Positions 1 to 10,524 of a DNA stretch of 64,000 bases are shown here, in pieces. A program made the translations under genes and the position numbers. Source of the stretch: Promicromonospora iranensis (lineage in GTDB: Bacteria > Actinomycetota > Actinomycetes > Actinomycetales > Cellulomonadaceae). Numbering within the stretch: the first letter of the stretch is position 1; each line of letters starts with the position of its first letter. The DNA is taken from NCBI RefSeq assembly GCF_028994775.1, contig NZ_JAJQMN010000010.1, positions 186,656 to 250,655 on the forward strand. Reading direction: 5' to 3'. Below the pieces are notes generated by a model, which saw only the letters and a list, made by a program, of their open reading frames with translations, was not told the origin of the DNA and ran no database searches.

Positions 1-1
1 C

Positions 2-265
2 TCCTCGGCGCCGATCATCGTGTACTCCACGGTGGCGCTGGGCGTGTTCATCGTCGCCGAGGCCACGCTGAGCTTCCTCGGCATCGGGCTGCCTCTGTCC
101 ACCGTCTCGTGGGGTGGTGACCTGAACAAGGGGCAGGTCTCGATCCGAGTCGCTCCGGAGATCATGATCTACCCCGCCACAGCGCTCGCGCTCACCGTCC
201 TCGGCTTCATCATGCTGGGCGACGTCGTGCGCGACGCCCTCGACCCGAAGGCTCGGAAGCGATGA
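2..265 (+). CDS. ABC transporter permease, DppC/OppC type (3' end only)
   Basis: This is the C-terminal 87 residues of an inner-membrane permease for peptides or related solutes; the gene begins before the window. The visible part has the EAA-type loop signature (EATLSFLGIG) that docks on the ATPase, then a last membrane segment around ALALTVLGFIMLGDVV and the short basic tail that usually ends DppC/OppC proteins. Its stop codon overlaps the start of the next gene in an ATGA junction, so permease and ATPase are translationally coupled in one dpp/opp-type operon. The substrate cannot be told from this fragment. Confidence 0.85.
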   Translation, partial: SSAPIIVYSTVALGVFIVAEATLSFLGIGLPLSTVSWGGDLNKGQVSIRVAPEIMIYPATALALTVLGFIMLGDVVRDALDPKARKR

Positions 266-2007
266 CGACGACGATCACTCTGACGGACGGCTCCACCGAG
301 GACGTCCCGGTGGTGGAGCCCAAGCCGGACGCCCGCTCGCCGCTGCTCGAGATCAAGGACCTGCGGATCTCGTTCACCACGGCCTCCGGCACCGTCGACG
401 CCGTCCGCGGCGTGGACCTCACGGTCTATCCCGGCCAGTCGGTGGCGATCGTGGGCGAGTCGGGCTCCGGCAAGTCGACGACCGCGCACGCGATCATCGA
501 CCTGCTGCCGGGCACCGGCAAGGTGACCGGCGGCTCCATCATGTTCGGTGGACGCGAGCTGATCGGCCTCAAGCGCAAGGAGACCGAGGACCTGCGCGGG
601 CGCGAGATCGGCCTGGTACCGCAGGATCCGATGTCGAACCTGAACCCGGTGTGGCGCATCGGCACGCAGATCGACGAGGCCCTGGTCGCCAACGGCTTCC
701 CGGGCAGCAAGGCGGAGCGCACGGCGCGCGTCGCCGAGCTGCTCGGCGAGGCAGGCCTGCCCGATGCCGCACGGCGTGCACGCCAGTACCCGCACGAGTT
801 CTCCGGCGGGATGCGCCAGCGTGCGCTCATCGCGATCGGCCTGGCATCCCGGCCGAAGCTGCTCATCGCGGACGAGCCGACGTCGGCCCTCGACGTCACG
901 GTCCAGAAGAAGATCCTGGACCACCTGGAGGGCCTGACCGCCGATCTCGGCACGGCAGTCCTCTTCATCACGCACGACCTGGGTCTCGCCGCGGAGCGTG
1001 CCGAGCACCTCATCGTGATGTACAAGGGCAAGATCGTGGAGTCGGGTCCGGCGGTCCAGATCCTCCAGGACCCGCAGCACGAGTACACCAAGCGGCTCGT
1101 GGCCTCGGCGCCGTCGCTGGCGTCGCGCCGCATCCAGTCCGCGCACGAGCGCGGCACGGAGGCCGATGACCTGCTCGCCGAGCACGCTGACGAGGTCGAG
1201 ACCACGGCGCCCGACGTCGTGGTGGCGAAGGACCTGACCAAGGTGTTCCAGATCCGGGGCTCGCGCCCCGGCTCGCACTCCGAGTTCACGGCCGTCGACA
1301 GCATCGACTTCACGCTGCCGAAGGGCCACACGCTCGCCCTGGTGGGCGAGTCCGGTTCCGGCAAGTCCACGGCGGCCAACATGGTGCTGGGACTGCTCGA
1401 GCCGACGTCGGGCACCGTCATGTTCGACGGCAAGGACGTCGCGAAGCTGTCGCGGAAGGAGCAGTTCGCGCTGCGCCGCCGTGTGCAGCCCGTGTTCCAG
1501 AACCCGTACGGCTCGCTGGACCCGCTGTTCTCGGTCTACCGGTCGATCGAGGAGCCGCTCGTCCTGCACCGCGTGGGCGACCGCAAGTCCCGCGAGGCGC
1601 GGGTTCGCGAGCTGCTCGACATGGTCTCCCTGCCGCAGGCGACCATGCGCCGGTTCCCGAACGAGCTGTCGGGCGGTCAGCGGCAGCGCATCGCCATCGC
1701 GCGGGCGCTGGCGCTCAAGCCCGAGGTACTCGTGCTCGACGAGGCCGTCTCGGCGCTCGACGTGCTGGTCCAGGCGCAGATCCTGACGCTGCTCAACGAT
1801 CTGCAGGCCGAGCTGGGACTGTCGTACCTCTTCATCACGCACGACCTCGCGGTCGTGCGGCAGATCGCCGACCTCGTGGCCGTGATGAAGGACGGCAGCA
1901 TCGTGGAGCAGGCGACCACCGACGAGGTGTTCGACAACCCGCAGCAGGAGTACACGCGGGACCTGCTGGCGGCCATCCCGGGCGCGAGCCTGGAGATCGG
2001 CGGCTGA
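262..2007 (+). CDS. Dipeptide/oligopeptide ABC transporter, fused double ATPase
   Basis: The 581-residue cytoplasmic ATPase energises the peptide permease just upstream. It carries two complete ABC modules, equivalent to DppD fused to DppF. Module 1 (about residues 28-265) has Walker A GESGSGKST, signature FSGGMRQR and Walker B LLIADEPTSALD. Module 2 (about 320-575) has its own GESGSGKST, signature LSGGQRQR and Walker B VLVLDEAVSALD. Each half ends in the oligopeptide-type C-terminal extension (for example HEYTKRL and QEYTRDLL). Such fusions are common in actinobacterial peptide and nickel importers. The start overlaps the permease stop by 4 nt. The position 4 residues after the second Walker B aspartate region reads EAVSAL instead of EPTSAL, a tolerated variant. 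Confidence 0.93.
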   Translation: MTTTITLTDGSTEDVPVVEPKPDARSPLLEIKDLRISFTTASGTVDAVRGVDLTVYPGQSVAIVGESGSGKSTTAHAIIDLLPGTGKVTGGSIMFGGRELIGLKRKETEDLRGREIGLVPQDPMSNLNPVWRIGTQIDEALVANGFPGSKAERTARVAELLGEAGLPDAARRARQYPHEFSGGMRQRALIAIGLASRPKLLIADEPTSALDVTVQKKILDHLEGLTADLGTAVLFITHDLGLAAERAEHLIVMYKGKIVESGPAVQILQDPQHEYTKRLVASAPSLASRRIQSAHERGTEADDLLAEHADEVETTAPDVVVAKDLTKVFQIRGSRPGSHSEFTAVDSIDFTLPKGHTLALVGESGSGKSTAANMVLGLLEPTSGTVMFDGKDVAKLSRKEQFALRRRVQPVFQNPYGSLDPLFSVYRSIEEPLVLHRVGDRKSREARVRELLDMVSLPQATMRRFPNELSGGQRQRIAIARALALKPEVLVLDEAVSALDVLVQAQILTLLNDLQAELGLSYLFITHDLAVVRQIADLVAVMKDGSIVEQATTDEVFDNPQQEYTRDLLAAIPGASLEIGG

Positions 2008-2047
2008 CCTCGGGGCCGCCCTGAGCGTCCCCACCGGTCGAAGCGTG

Positions 2048-2103
2048 ACAACGCCGGCCGAGCTCCTCGAGACCCAGGTCTCGAGGAGCTCGGCCGGCGT
2101 TGT
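2048..2103. terminator. Perfect 27-bp palindrome with 2-nt loop
   Basis: Arms at 2048-2074 and 2077-2103 are exact reverse complements separated by CA. It lies 41 nt after the ATPase stop codon and has no T-run, so it is either a U-tract-less terminator or a mobile-type palindrome. The core CGAGACC-CA-GGTCTCG recurs in the hairpin at 44649-44696. Confidence 0.7.
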
Positions 2104-2283
2104 GCGTCCCACCAGCGGTTCCGTGCGTTCGACCGGCGAGGATCGCACGGGTTGTTCTCGGAACAGTGACACGGTCGACACCTGGTGATTTCGATTCGCG
2201 GGTAGGATGGGTGGTGCTGCGAGACCGGTCCACTTCGGACCAGAGTCCGCGCCCCTGACCTCCCTTCTGGAAATGAGTGCTCC

Positions 2284-4227
<1,944 letters not shown>

Positions 4228-4240
4228 CCCTCGCCCTTCG

Positions 4241-4299
4241 CTGAGTGCTGGGTATTTGCGGATGAACGACCGTTCTGACCGCAAATACCCAGCACTCAG
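4241..4299. terminator. Perfect 21-bp inverted repeat after typA
   Basis: Arms 4241-4261 and 4279-4299 are exact reverse complements with a 17-nt loop, starting 13 nt past the typA stop. The arms are noticeably AT-richer (GGTATTTGCGG) than the surroundings. There is no clear T-run. It overlaps the first in-frame ATG (4262) of the following reading frame, which argues for a later start of that gene. Confidence 0.7.
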
Positions 4300-4330
4300 T
4301 CTTTTCGCTGGCGGGGCTTTCTCGGGCGGC

Positions 4331-5434
4331 GTGCTTGCCGTCCACGCGCATCCCGACGACGAGACGCTGACGACCGGTGCCCTGCTGGCGGCCTTCGCGG
4401 CGGCCGGGCTTCCGGCCTGCGTGGTGACCTGCACCCGCGGGGAACGGGGCGAGGTCATCGCCCTGCCGGGGACTACGTCGGAAGGCCGGGCCGGTCTCGA
4501 GGGCGACGGACCGGCGCTCGGCGCCTACCGCGAGACCGAGCTCGCCGCTGCCCTGGCGCAGCTGGGCGGCGGCGTCGAGGGCGCCGTGGAGCATGCCTTC
4601 CTGGACGCGCTCCCGCTGCCGGGCCCCCGGGTGAGTCGGTCGAAGCACGTGCCGGACGCGTCAGGTGGCGTGCGATACGAGGACTCCGGCATGACCTGGG
4701 TGGCGCCCGGCGTCGCCGGCCCGGCACCGGACTCCCCGCCGACGGCGTTCGCGAGGGTGCCGCTCGACGAGCCCGCCGGCCGGCTCGCAGCCCTCGTCCG
4801 TGCGCGGCGCCCCGCCGTCGTCGCCACGTACGAGCCCGGCGGTGGCTACGGACACCCTGACCATGTGCGCTCGCACATGGTGGCGGTCCGGGCGCTCGAG
4901 CTCGCGGCGGATCCTGCCTGGCGGCCCGGCGATGAAGGTGCGCCGGCGGGGGAGGGTGCGCCGGACCCCGTCGTCGGACGGTGGGACGAGCCCTGGGCCG
5001 GTGCGGAGCTGTGGCAGGCGGTCGCGCCGGCGGACGAGCTGCGCGAGGCGCGAGCGACGCTCGCGGCACTCCCGGAGGCGACCGGACTGGCCGCGGCCGA
5101 GGCCCTCACGTTCCCGGACCCGACCGCCCCGCTGCCGCCGTTGGCGAAACCCGACCTGTCCGCGTGGTCGGCAGATGGTCAGGTGATCGGCAGTTCGAGC
5201 GGCCGATCACCTGACGTTCTGCCGATCACCCGGTCCGGCCGGGTGGTGCGGGTGGGTGTCGCGGGGATCGTCGGGCGGGTTGTCGCGGGGCTGCGGGCGC
5301 ATGCTTCGCAGGTTCAGCATGCGACGGTCCTGACGCGGCCCGAGGGCACGGTCGCCGGGTGGTACGCCCTGTCCAACGGCGTGCTCGCCCCGATCCTCAC
5401 CTTCGAGACGTACCTCGTCGGTCCGGCTGGATAG
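4331..5434 (+). CDS. mshB: N-acetyl-GlcN-Ins deacetylase MshB (PIG-L family), mycothiol biosynthesis
   Basis: The enzyme is predicted to remove the acetyl group from GlcNAc-inositol, the second step of mycothiol synthesis, in the cytoplasm with a Zn ion. The PIG-L zinc motif AHPDDE is at residues 5-10 and the MshB-type second metal motif GGGYGHPDHVRSH is in the middle. TCTRGERGEVI near residue 40 and YEDSGM also match MshB more than other PIG-L enzymes. I chose GTG 4331, three codons before the conserved VHAHPDDE; ATG 4262 is in frame but falls inside the upstream hairpin. The protein (367 aa) is longer than usual MshB (about 300) because of Ala/Gly/Pro-rich insertions, one of which is encoded by a palindromic repeat at 5179-5230. 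mshB beside typA is a usual actinobacterial arrangement. Confidence 0.8.
   Translation: MLAVHAHPDDETLTTGALLAAFAAAGLPACVVTCTRGERGEVIALPGTTSEGRAGLEGDGPALGAYRETELAAALAQLGGGVEGAVEHAFLDALPLPGPRVSRSKHVPDASGGVRYEDSGMTWVAPGVAGPAPDSPPTAFARVPLDEPAGRLAALVRARRPAVVATYEPGGGYGHPDHVRSHMVAVRALELAADPAWRPGDEGAPAGEGAPDPVVGRWDEPWAGAELWQAVAPADELREARATLAALPEATGLAAAEALTFPDPTAPLPPLAKPDLSAWSADGQVIGSSSGRSPDVLPITRSGRVVRVGVAGIVGRVVAGLRAHASQVQHATVLTRPEGTVAGWYALSNGVLAPILTFETYLVGPAG
5179..5230. repeat. Palindromic element inside the mshB coding region
   Basis: The 13-nt arm at 5179-5191 pairs perfectly with 5202-5214, and 5182-5193 pairs again with 5219-5230, so the word GGTGATCGGC and its complement occur three times in 52 bp. 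It is translated in frame as a Ser/Gly/Pro-rich stretch between the catalytic core and the C-terminal part of MshB. Confidence 0.65.
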
Positions 5435-5453
5435 CCACGGGGCCGGCCCCCGC

Positions 5454-6023
5454 TCAGCGCTCCTGGAGGGCGTCCAGGCCGATCGCCATGGCCGTCACGA
5501 GCCGGCGATCGATGCGCGGGTCGTGGATGTCGACGACGTACCGGTCACGCAGGCCCCACTTCTTCTCCACGGAGAAGGCCGGCTGGCCGTCGATCAGGAA
5601 GTCGAAGTGGTAGGGCAGCCAGTCGATCTCGGAGAACCGGCGGACGATCGCGACCAGCATGCTGCGCTCGGCCCCGGTGGCCGTGCCCAGCCCCGGCTGC
5701 TCGACGTGCCAGGTCGTGCGGAGCAGCGACTTGGCGAAGTCCTTGCGGAACGAGCCGACCGGGTTGCCGCCGCCGTCGACGACGTCGTAGGTGGCGCCGA
5801 GGTCGATCATCTGGCGCGCCTTGAACCCGAGGACCGGCTCGCGCTTGGTGTCGTCGGTGTAGAGCGTCACCTGCTCACGGAAGGCCATGCGCTTCTGCTG
5901 GGCGAACGCGTAGAGCTCGCCCTCGGAGCCGTCCGGCCCGGCGCCGTGCACCTCGTATTGGTTGACCATCATGCGGATGCGCTGTCGAACGATCAGCCGC
6001 GTCTGTGCCTGGAGCGTATTCAC
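5454..6023 (-). CDS. LURP-one-related / scramblase-like (tubby C-terminal fold) protein
   Basis: This 189-residue protein belongs by appearance to the LURP-one-related family, whose fold resembles the tubby C-terminal domain and phospholipid scramblases. Supporting features are the N-terminal QTRLIVRQRIRMMVNQYEV, the strand pairs VLGFKARQMIDLGATYDVVD and GNPVGSFRKDF, and the C-terminal LPYHFDFLIDGQPAFSVEKKWGLRDRYVVDI. The bacterial function is unknown; no catalytic motif is seen. It starts with GTG at 6021-6023 and faces away from the membrane-protein gene at 6082, sharing a 58-bp intergenic region. No signal peptide is visible, so it is presumably cytoplasmic. An internal start at MMVNQYEV is possible. 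Confidence 0.75.
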   Translation of the reverse strand: MNTLQAQTRLIVRQRIRMMVNQYEVHGAGPDGSEGELYAFAQQKRMAFREQVTLYTDDTKREPVLGFKARQMIDLGATYDVVDGGGNPVGSFRKDFAKSLLRTTWHVEQPGLGTATGAERSMLVAIVRRFSEIDWLPYHFDFLIDGQPAFSVEKKWGLRDRYVVDIHDPRIDRRLVTAMAIGLDALQER

Positions 6024-6069
6024 CCGCCGGAGTGTTGCACATTCGCAGTGTCCTCCCAGGTGAATGCTG

Positions 6070-6075
6070 GATAAT
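6070..6075 (+). promoter_or_regulatory. -10 box (GATAAT) of a probable leaderless promoter
   Basis: GATAAT is followed by exactly six bases and the GTG at 6082, so transcription would begin at the start codon. No matching -35 is clear. Evidence is position only. Confidence 0.45.
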
Positions 6076-6081
6076 GGCGGG

Positions 6082-6480
6082 GTGAACTCATCCCGACGTC
6101 ACCTCGGACGAATGATCGTGCGCACAGTGCTCGCCGTGCTGCTCGGCGTGGTCATGGGCGGCCTCGGGACGGTGGTGCACCGGTTCGGCGACGAGTCGTG
6201 GTACCTCGGCCTGGCTCTCGCCCTGGCTCTGACGGCCGCGGCAGGCGTGCTCGCACGCGCCTGGGCCGGGTACGGCACGCTGCTGGGATTCGGGGTCGGC
6301 TGGGTCGCCATGGTGCAGGCCCTGTCGCTGCCGGGTTCCGGGGGTGACGTCGTGGTCCCGGCGGGCGTGCTGGGCATGGTCTGGTCGTACGCGGGGGTGG
6401 CGGTCCTGGCGGTCGTCGCGTTCCTGCCACCGTCGTGGTTCGCCGAGGTTCCAGCACGCCGAGATCGGTCTGCTGCCTGA
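6082..6480 (+). CDS. Small integral membrane protein (DUF6113-like)
   Basis: The 132-residue protein has four hydrophobic segments: TVLAVLLGVVMGGLG, WYLGLALALALTAAAGVLA, TLLGFGVGWVAMVQAL and VPAGVLGMVWSYAGVAVLAVV, with few charges between them. Small four-helix proteins of this kind (DUF6113) commonly sit next to mshB in actinobacteria; the function is unknown. The GTG at 6082 is preferred because a GATAAT box precedes it by six bases, while the upstream ATG at 6064 would lie before that promoter. There is no recognisable ribosome binding site, which fits leaderless translation. Confidence 0.65.
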   Translation: MNSSRRHLGRMIVRTVLAVLLGVVMGGLGTVVHRFGDESWYLGLALALALTAAAGVLARAWAGYGTLLGFGVGWVAMVQALSLPGSGGDVVVPAGVLGMVWSYAGVAVLAVVAFLPPSWFAEVPARRDRSAA

Positions 6481-6692
6481 CGTCTGCGGTCCTTCGCAGG
6501 CTGGTTCAGGATGGTGGTCAGGATTGATACACAACCTCCACCTCGGGGCGTCCGGTACGCGGCCTTGGGCGGGATTCTCGCTGGATAGGATGCCCGGCAG
6601 GGCGACCCCGTCCAGCGGATTCGCCGCAGGTCAGGTGCGCCCTTGGGGGACGCGGAGAGCCCGCGTCTCGGGTAGTTGCACGGAGCGTGCCG

Positions 6693-9600
6693 ATGGGTCA
6701 GCCGACCGAGCGTGACGAACCGCTCGAGCCGACGTCAGACGAGAACGCCGGGACGAAGCCTGCCCCGGTGACGCCTCCCCGCTTGTCCCAGACGCGCCCT
6801 GGCAGCGTGCCGAGACAGGCAGCGAAGTCCTCGGTACAGCCGCCCACCCCCGGGGCAGCGCAAACCTCAGTACCGGCCGGTCACCCGACCGCTCAGCCGG
6901 CCCCCAGATCCCCAGAGAAGGCCCAGCCCGTGACCCCTCCGGAGCAGTCCGAGTCCCCCCAGGACCCGCGCCCGCCCGTCGTGCCGCCCGCAACAGCGCC
7001 CGCGGCACCCGAGAGCGCCCCTAGCAACACGGGAGCGGACGCCGAGGTGCCGGTCGGCACACCGAGCAAGCCCGAGTCCTCAGCCCAGGCCACGCCGTCG
7101 AGCACGCCGGAGACCCCGGGCGAGCCCGAGTCGCCGGCCACGCCCGCGGCGCCCAGCCGACCGGACGTGCCGGGCAAGGCTGCTGCTTCGAGCGAGCCGA
7201 GCGTGCCGGGTAAGGCCGCTGCTCCGAGCGAGCCGGGCGTGCCGGACAAGGCTGCGGCTTCCAGCGAGCCGGACGCGCCGGGTAAGGCCGCAGCTCCGAG
7301 CCAGCCCGACGTGCCGAGCAAGGCCGCAGCTCCGAGCAAGGCAGAGTCTCCGAGTGCGTCGGAGTCCTCGAGCAAGCCCGAGTCCCCGCGCCGGCCCGAG
7401 TCCCCGGGCAAGGGCGAGTCCCCGAGCACGCCGGAAGGACCTGGCAAGGCGGCGGCCGCGGACAAGGCTGCGGCCCCGGACAAGGCCCCGAGCAAGCCCG
7501 CCACCGACTCCGGGCAGAGCACGCCGTCGAACGAACCGGACGCGCCCGCCGTGGACGACTCCGACCCGGTAGCGGTGCTGCAGACCGTCGTGGAGAAGCT
7601 GGCGCCGCAGACCAAGGCAGCCGCCCCGAGGAGTGGATACACGCCGCGCGTCTTCGCGTTCGACCGTCCGCCCAAGACGGCGCCCGCGGCGACCGGCGCG
7701 GAAGATTCGGCGACGCAGCCGCAGGCCGGCCCCGCGAAGCCGGCTGAATCTGCGGCTGCGCAGTCGGCTGCCGCCACCCGCGCCGGCAAGGCCCCGGACG
7801 AGGCGACGACGGCAGGCTCGGCCGACTCAGCCACGGACCGCTCTGTGTCCGGAGGCGCTACCTCCGGAAGTCCTGCGTCTGGCAGTTCTGCGTCTGGCAG
7901 TCCTGTGTCCGGAAGCGCGGCGCCCGCAGCGGCGGCGTTCGGAGCCGCCGGTGCAGCCGCCGGTGCGACAGGAGCGGCCACGGCCGGTGCGGCGTCGACC
8001 GGGTCGACCTCCGCTGGTCCCGCTCCGGCAGCTCCCGGTTCCGCCGGTACGGCTGCCGCAGGCCGCGCCCCGGTCGCCGTCCCCCGGGCGAGCTCGTCGG
8101 GCGGCACAGCGGGCACGACCCCGCGGGACACCACGTCCGACCCGGCGACGGCTGCCGAGGCCACGGCGGGTATGCCGGCATCGAGCGCTCCGGCGCCGAG
8201 CAGCAACACGCCGGGCACCAGCAAGCCGAGCACCAGCAAGCCGGGTACCAGCAAGCCGGACGCCGAGCGGTCCGGACGGGAGCCGTCCGGCACCGAGCCG
8301 TCCGGCACCGAGCCGTCCAGCACCGAGCCGTCCAGCACGGCGACGCCGAGCACCCCCGCGCCGAGCCAGCCGGCGTCGGGCACGACAGGTGCCGGAGCCG
8401 CGGCCGCCACAGCAGCGGCGGCTGCCGCAGGGACCTCGGCAGCGGCAGGCGCGGCGGCGAGCGCTGCCGCGGCGTCCGCGCCGCCCCCGCCCTCGGTCCC
8501 GCCTCGTTCGCTCATCCCGCAGTCGGACGCGGTGCCACCGGGTCCGGGTGCGGTGCCTCCGCCGGGAGCGGGCCAGAACTCCTTCCTGAAGCCGCTGACC
8601 GGAGCGATCCAGCGGGTGTCACGCCCGCTCGCCGGTACCCGCTGGGCGCCGGTCCGTCCGGAGGGGGCACCACAGGCCACCTCCGCGCAGGCACTCGGCG
8701 GTCCGCAGGGCCCCGCCGGCCCGCACGGCCCCGGCGGGCCGGGCGCTCCGCAGGGCCCCGGCGGCCCGCAGGGCCAGGGGCCGTCCGGGCAGGATGAGTT
8801 CTTCGGCCTGACCGGCGACGGTGCCCCGAGCCGCGGTCCCAGGATCGCGCTGGTCTCCGTGCTGGCCGTGGTCCTGCTGTTCGCGATCTACGCCCTGGTG
8901 GCGTGGGGTGTGAGCGACAAGGCGCCGCGGGACACCACGGTGGCCGGGGTGAACGTCGGCGGCATGACGCAGACCGAGGCGGCAGCAGCGCTCACGGAGC
9001 AGCTGGCCCCCCGGGTCAAGGAGCCGATCGAGCTCACGGCGGGGGAGGGCAAGGCACAGCTCTCCCCGAAGCCGAGCGGTCTCGCGATCGACGCCGAGGC
9101 GACGGCGGCGGAGCTCACCGAGTTCTCGCTGAGCCCGACGCGGATGTGGGCGCACATGTTCGGCGGCTCCGAGGAAGAGCTCGTCCTCGCCGTCAACCAG
9201 AAGAAGTTCGGCGCCGCGGTGGCGGGCCTCGAGGAGTCCCTCGCGATCGAGCCCGTGGACGGCGCGGTCTCGTTCGTCGACGGTCAGCCGGTCAAGACCG
9301 ACCCGAAGGAGGGTTCACGGGTCGTCGCGAGCGAGACCGCGCGGATCATCCAGGAGCGCTGGATCGTCCAGGAAGGCCCGTTCGAGCTGCCCGTCGAGCT
9401 GGTCGAGCCCGCGGTCACCCAGCAGGAGACGGACGACAGCTTCGCGGTGGCGCAGAAGGTCGTCTCGGCGCCGGTCACGGTGTCGGTCGGCGGTCAGTCG
9501 CCGGTGCTGTCGCCCGAGGTGCTGGCGGGGCTGCTCCGGTTCGAGCAGCGCGACGGCAAGCTCATCACCATCGTCGACCGGCAGGCGGCGGTCGAGGCGA

Positions 9601-10484
9601 TCGTGAACGGAACCGATGACCTGCTGGAGGTTCCGTCCGACGCCCACTTCGAGTTCGCCGGTGGCAGGCCGACGGTTGTCGCGGGCAAGACCGGCACCAC
9701 GCTCGATCCCGCCGAGGCGGGCAAGGCCGTGCGGATCGCCGCGACGACCGACGACCGGGAGACGTCGGTGGAGCTCGTCGAGCAGGACCCGAAGGAGACC
9801 GTCGAGTCCCTGGAGGCCCTGGGCGTCAAGGAAGTGGTGTCGGAGTTCCACACGCCACTGACCAACGAGCCGGTTCGCACCCAGAACCTGGTGCGCGGCG
9901 CCCAGATGATCACGGGCGACCTGATCAAGCCGGGCGAGACGTTCTCGCTGCTGGAGGCGCTCGCTCCGATCACCGTCGGGAACGGGTACTTCGACGCCGG
10001 CGTGATCGAGGACGGCAAGCACGTGGAGGCGGTCGGCGGTGGCCTGTCGCAGATGGCCACCACCACCTTCAACGCCGGTTTCTTCGCCGGGTACGAGGAC
10101 GTCGAGCACCACGCGCACTCGTTCTGGTTCCCGCGCTACCCACCGGGTCGCGAGGCCACGATCTACGTGGGCGCCAAGGACATGAAGTTCACCAACGACA
10201 CGCCCTACGGTGCCGTGATGCAGTCCTACGTGGCGGGCGGCGAGCTCTGGGTCAAGATCTGGAGCACCAAGCACTACCGGGTCGAGGAGAGCAACAGCGG
10301 CAAGACGAACATCGTCCCCAAGACGGTGGTCCACGACTCGTCGGCGGGATGCGAGCCGTACCCCGGCGGCGAGGACGGGTTCTCCATCACCATCAACCGC
10401 AAGGTCTACGTGGGCAACGAGCTGGCCAAGGAGAACTCGTTCAGCCACTCCTACAACCCCGACAACGCGATCGTGTGTGACTAG
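6693..10484 (+). CDS. VanW-domain membrane protein with long disordered N-terminal tail
   Basis: This 1263-residue protein probably acts at the cell wall. Residues 1 to about 715 are Pro/Ala/Ser/Lys-rich low complexity with several short tandem repeats and a Gly-Pro-Gln collagen-like stretch just before the membrane. A single transmembrane helix follows (about 717-740, IALVSVLAVVLLFAIYALVA), with no signal peptide, so the tail should be cytoplasmic and the rest outside. Outside are two PG_binding_4-like regions (about 745-1045) and a VanW domain (about 1053-1195; QNLVRGAQMITGDLIKPGET, GGGLSQMATTTFNAGFF). VanW domains occur in vancomycin-resistance accessory proteins and many wall proteins, with unproven activity. 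ATG 6693 is chosen because GGAG lies 7 nt before it; GTG 6687 is too close to that site. A TAGGAT box at 6586-6591 would give a leader of about 95 nt. Confidence 0.85.
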   Translation: MGQPTERDEPLEPTSDENAGTKPAPVTPPRLSQTRPGSVPRQAAKSSVQPPTPGAAQTSVPAGHPTAQPAPRSPEKAQPVTPPEQSESPQDPRPPVVPPATAPAAPESAPSNTGADAEVPVGTPSKPESSAQATPSSTPETPGEPESPATPAAPSRPDVPGKAAASSEPSVPGKAAAPSEPGVPDKAAASSEPDAPGKAAAPSQPDVPSKAAAPSKAESPSASESSSKPESPRRPESPGKGESPSTPEGPGKAAAADKAAAPDKAPSKPATDSGQSTPSNEPDAPAVDDSDPVAVLQTVVEKLAPQTKAAAPRSGYTPRVFAFDRPPKTAPAATGAEDSATQPQAGPAKPAESAAAQSAAATRAGKAPDEATTAGSADSATDRSVSGGATSGSPASGSSASGSPVSGSAAPAAAAFGAAGAAAGATGAATAGAASTGSTSAGPAPAAPGSAGTAAAGRAPVAVPRASSSGGTAGTTPRDTTSDPATAAEATAGMPASSAPAPSSNTPGTSKPSTSKPGTSKPDAERSGREPSGTEPSGTEPSSTEPSSTATPSTPAPSQPASGTTGAGAAAATAAAAAAGTSAAAGAAASAAAASAPPPPSVPPRSLIPQSDAVPPGPGAVPPPGAGQNSFLKPLTGAIQRVSRPLAGTRWAPVRPEGAPQATSAQALGGPQGPAGPHGPGGPGAPQGPGGPQGQGPSGQDEFFGLTGDGAPSRGPRIALVSVLAVVLLFAIYALVAWGVSDKAPRDTTVAGVNVGGMTQTEAAAALTEQLAPRVKEPIELTAGEGKAQLSPKPSGLAIDAEATAAELTEFSLSPTRMWAHMFGGSEEELVLAVNQKKFGAAVAGLEESLAIEPVDGAVSFVDGQPVKTDPKEGSRVVASETARIIQERWIVQEGPFELPVELVEPAVTQQETDDSFAVAQKVVSAPVTVSVGGQSPVLSPEVLAGLLRFEQRDGKLITIVDRQAAVEAIVNGTDDLLEVPSDAHFEFAGGRPTVVAGKTGTTLDPAEAGKAVRIAATTDDRETSVELVEQDPKETVESLEALGVKEVVSEFHTPLTNEPVRTQNLVRGAQMITGDLIKPGETFSLLEALAPITVGNGYFDAGVIEDGKHVEAVGGGLSQMATTTFNAGFFAGYEDVEHHAHSFWFPRYPPGREATIYVGAKDMKFTNDTPYGAVMQSYVAGGELWVKIWSTKHYRVEESNSGKTNIVPKTVVHDSSAGCEPYPGGEDGFSITINRKVYVGNELAKENSFSHSYNPDNAIVCD
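7164..7343 (+). repeat. Five 36-bp tandem repeats in the VanW-protein gene
   Basis: Each unit encodes 12 residues of the form xVPGKAAAxSEP. The copies differ mainly at third positions and a few codons (GKAA, DKAA, SKAA), so the array is diverged but in register. It lies in the predicted disordered cytoplasmic tail. Confidence 0.75.
8213..8338 (+). repeat. 15-bp tandem repeats in the VanW-protein gene
   Basis: Two adjacent blocks of 15-bp units encode TSKPG-type pentapeptides (three copies) and then EPSGT/EPSST pentapeptides (about four copies). Boundaries are approximate. Confidence 0.6.
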
Positions 10485-10512
10485 CGGTAAGGCCCGGAGG
10501 GCCGACCGGCGG

Positions 10513-10518
10513 TAGGTT
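10513..10518 (+). promoter_or_regulatory. -10 box (TAGGTT) of a probable leaderless promoter
   Basis: TAGGTT is followed by exactly six bases and the ATG at 10525, and no ribosome binding site is present. Confidence 0.5.
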
Positions 10519-10524
10519 TCGCAC

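Noticed and set aside
4241..4299. Hairpin considered as a riboswitch for mshB
   Set aside because: It is a simple perfect stem with no conserved core; a transcript end after typA explains it better.
7164..7343. Tandem repeats considered as a CRISPR array
   Set aside because: The repeats are coding, contiguous without spacers, and diverge by codon; they form a protein repeat.
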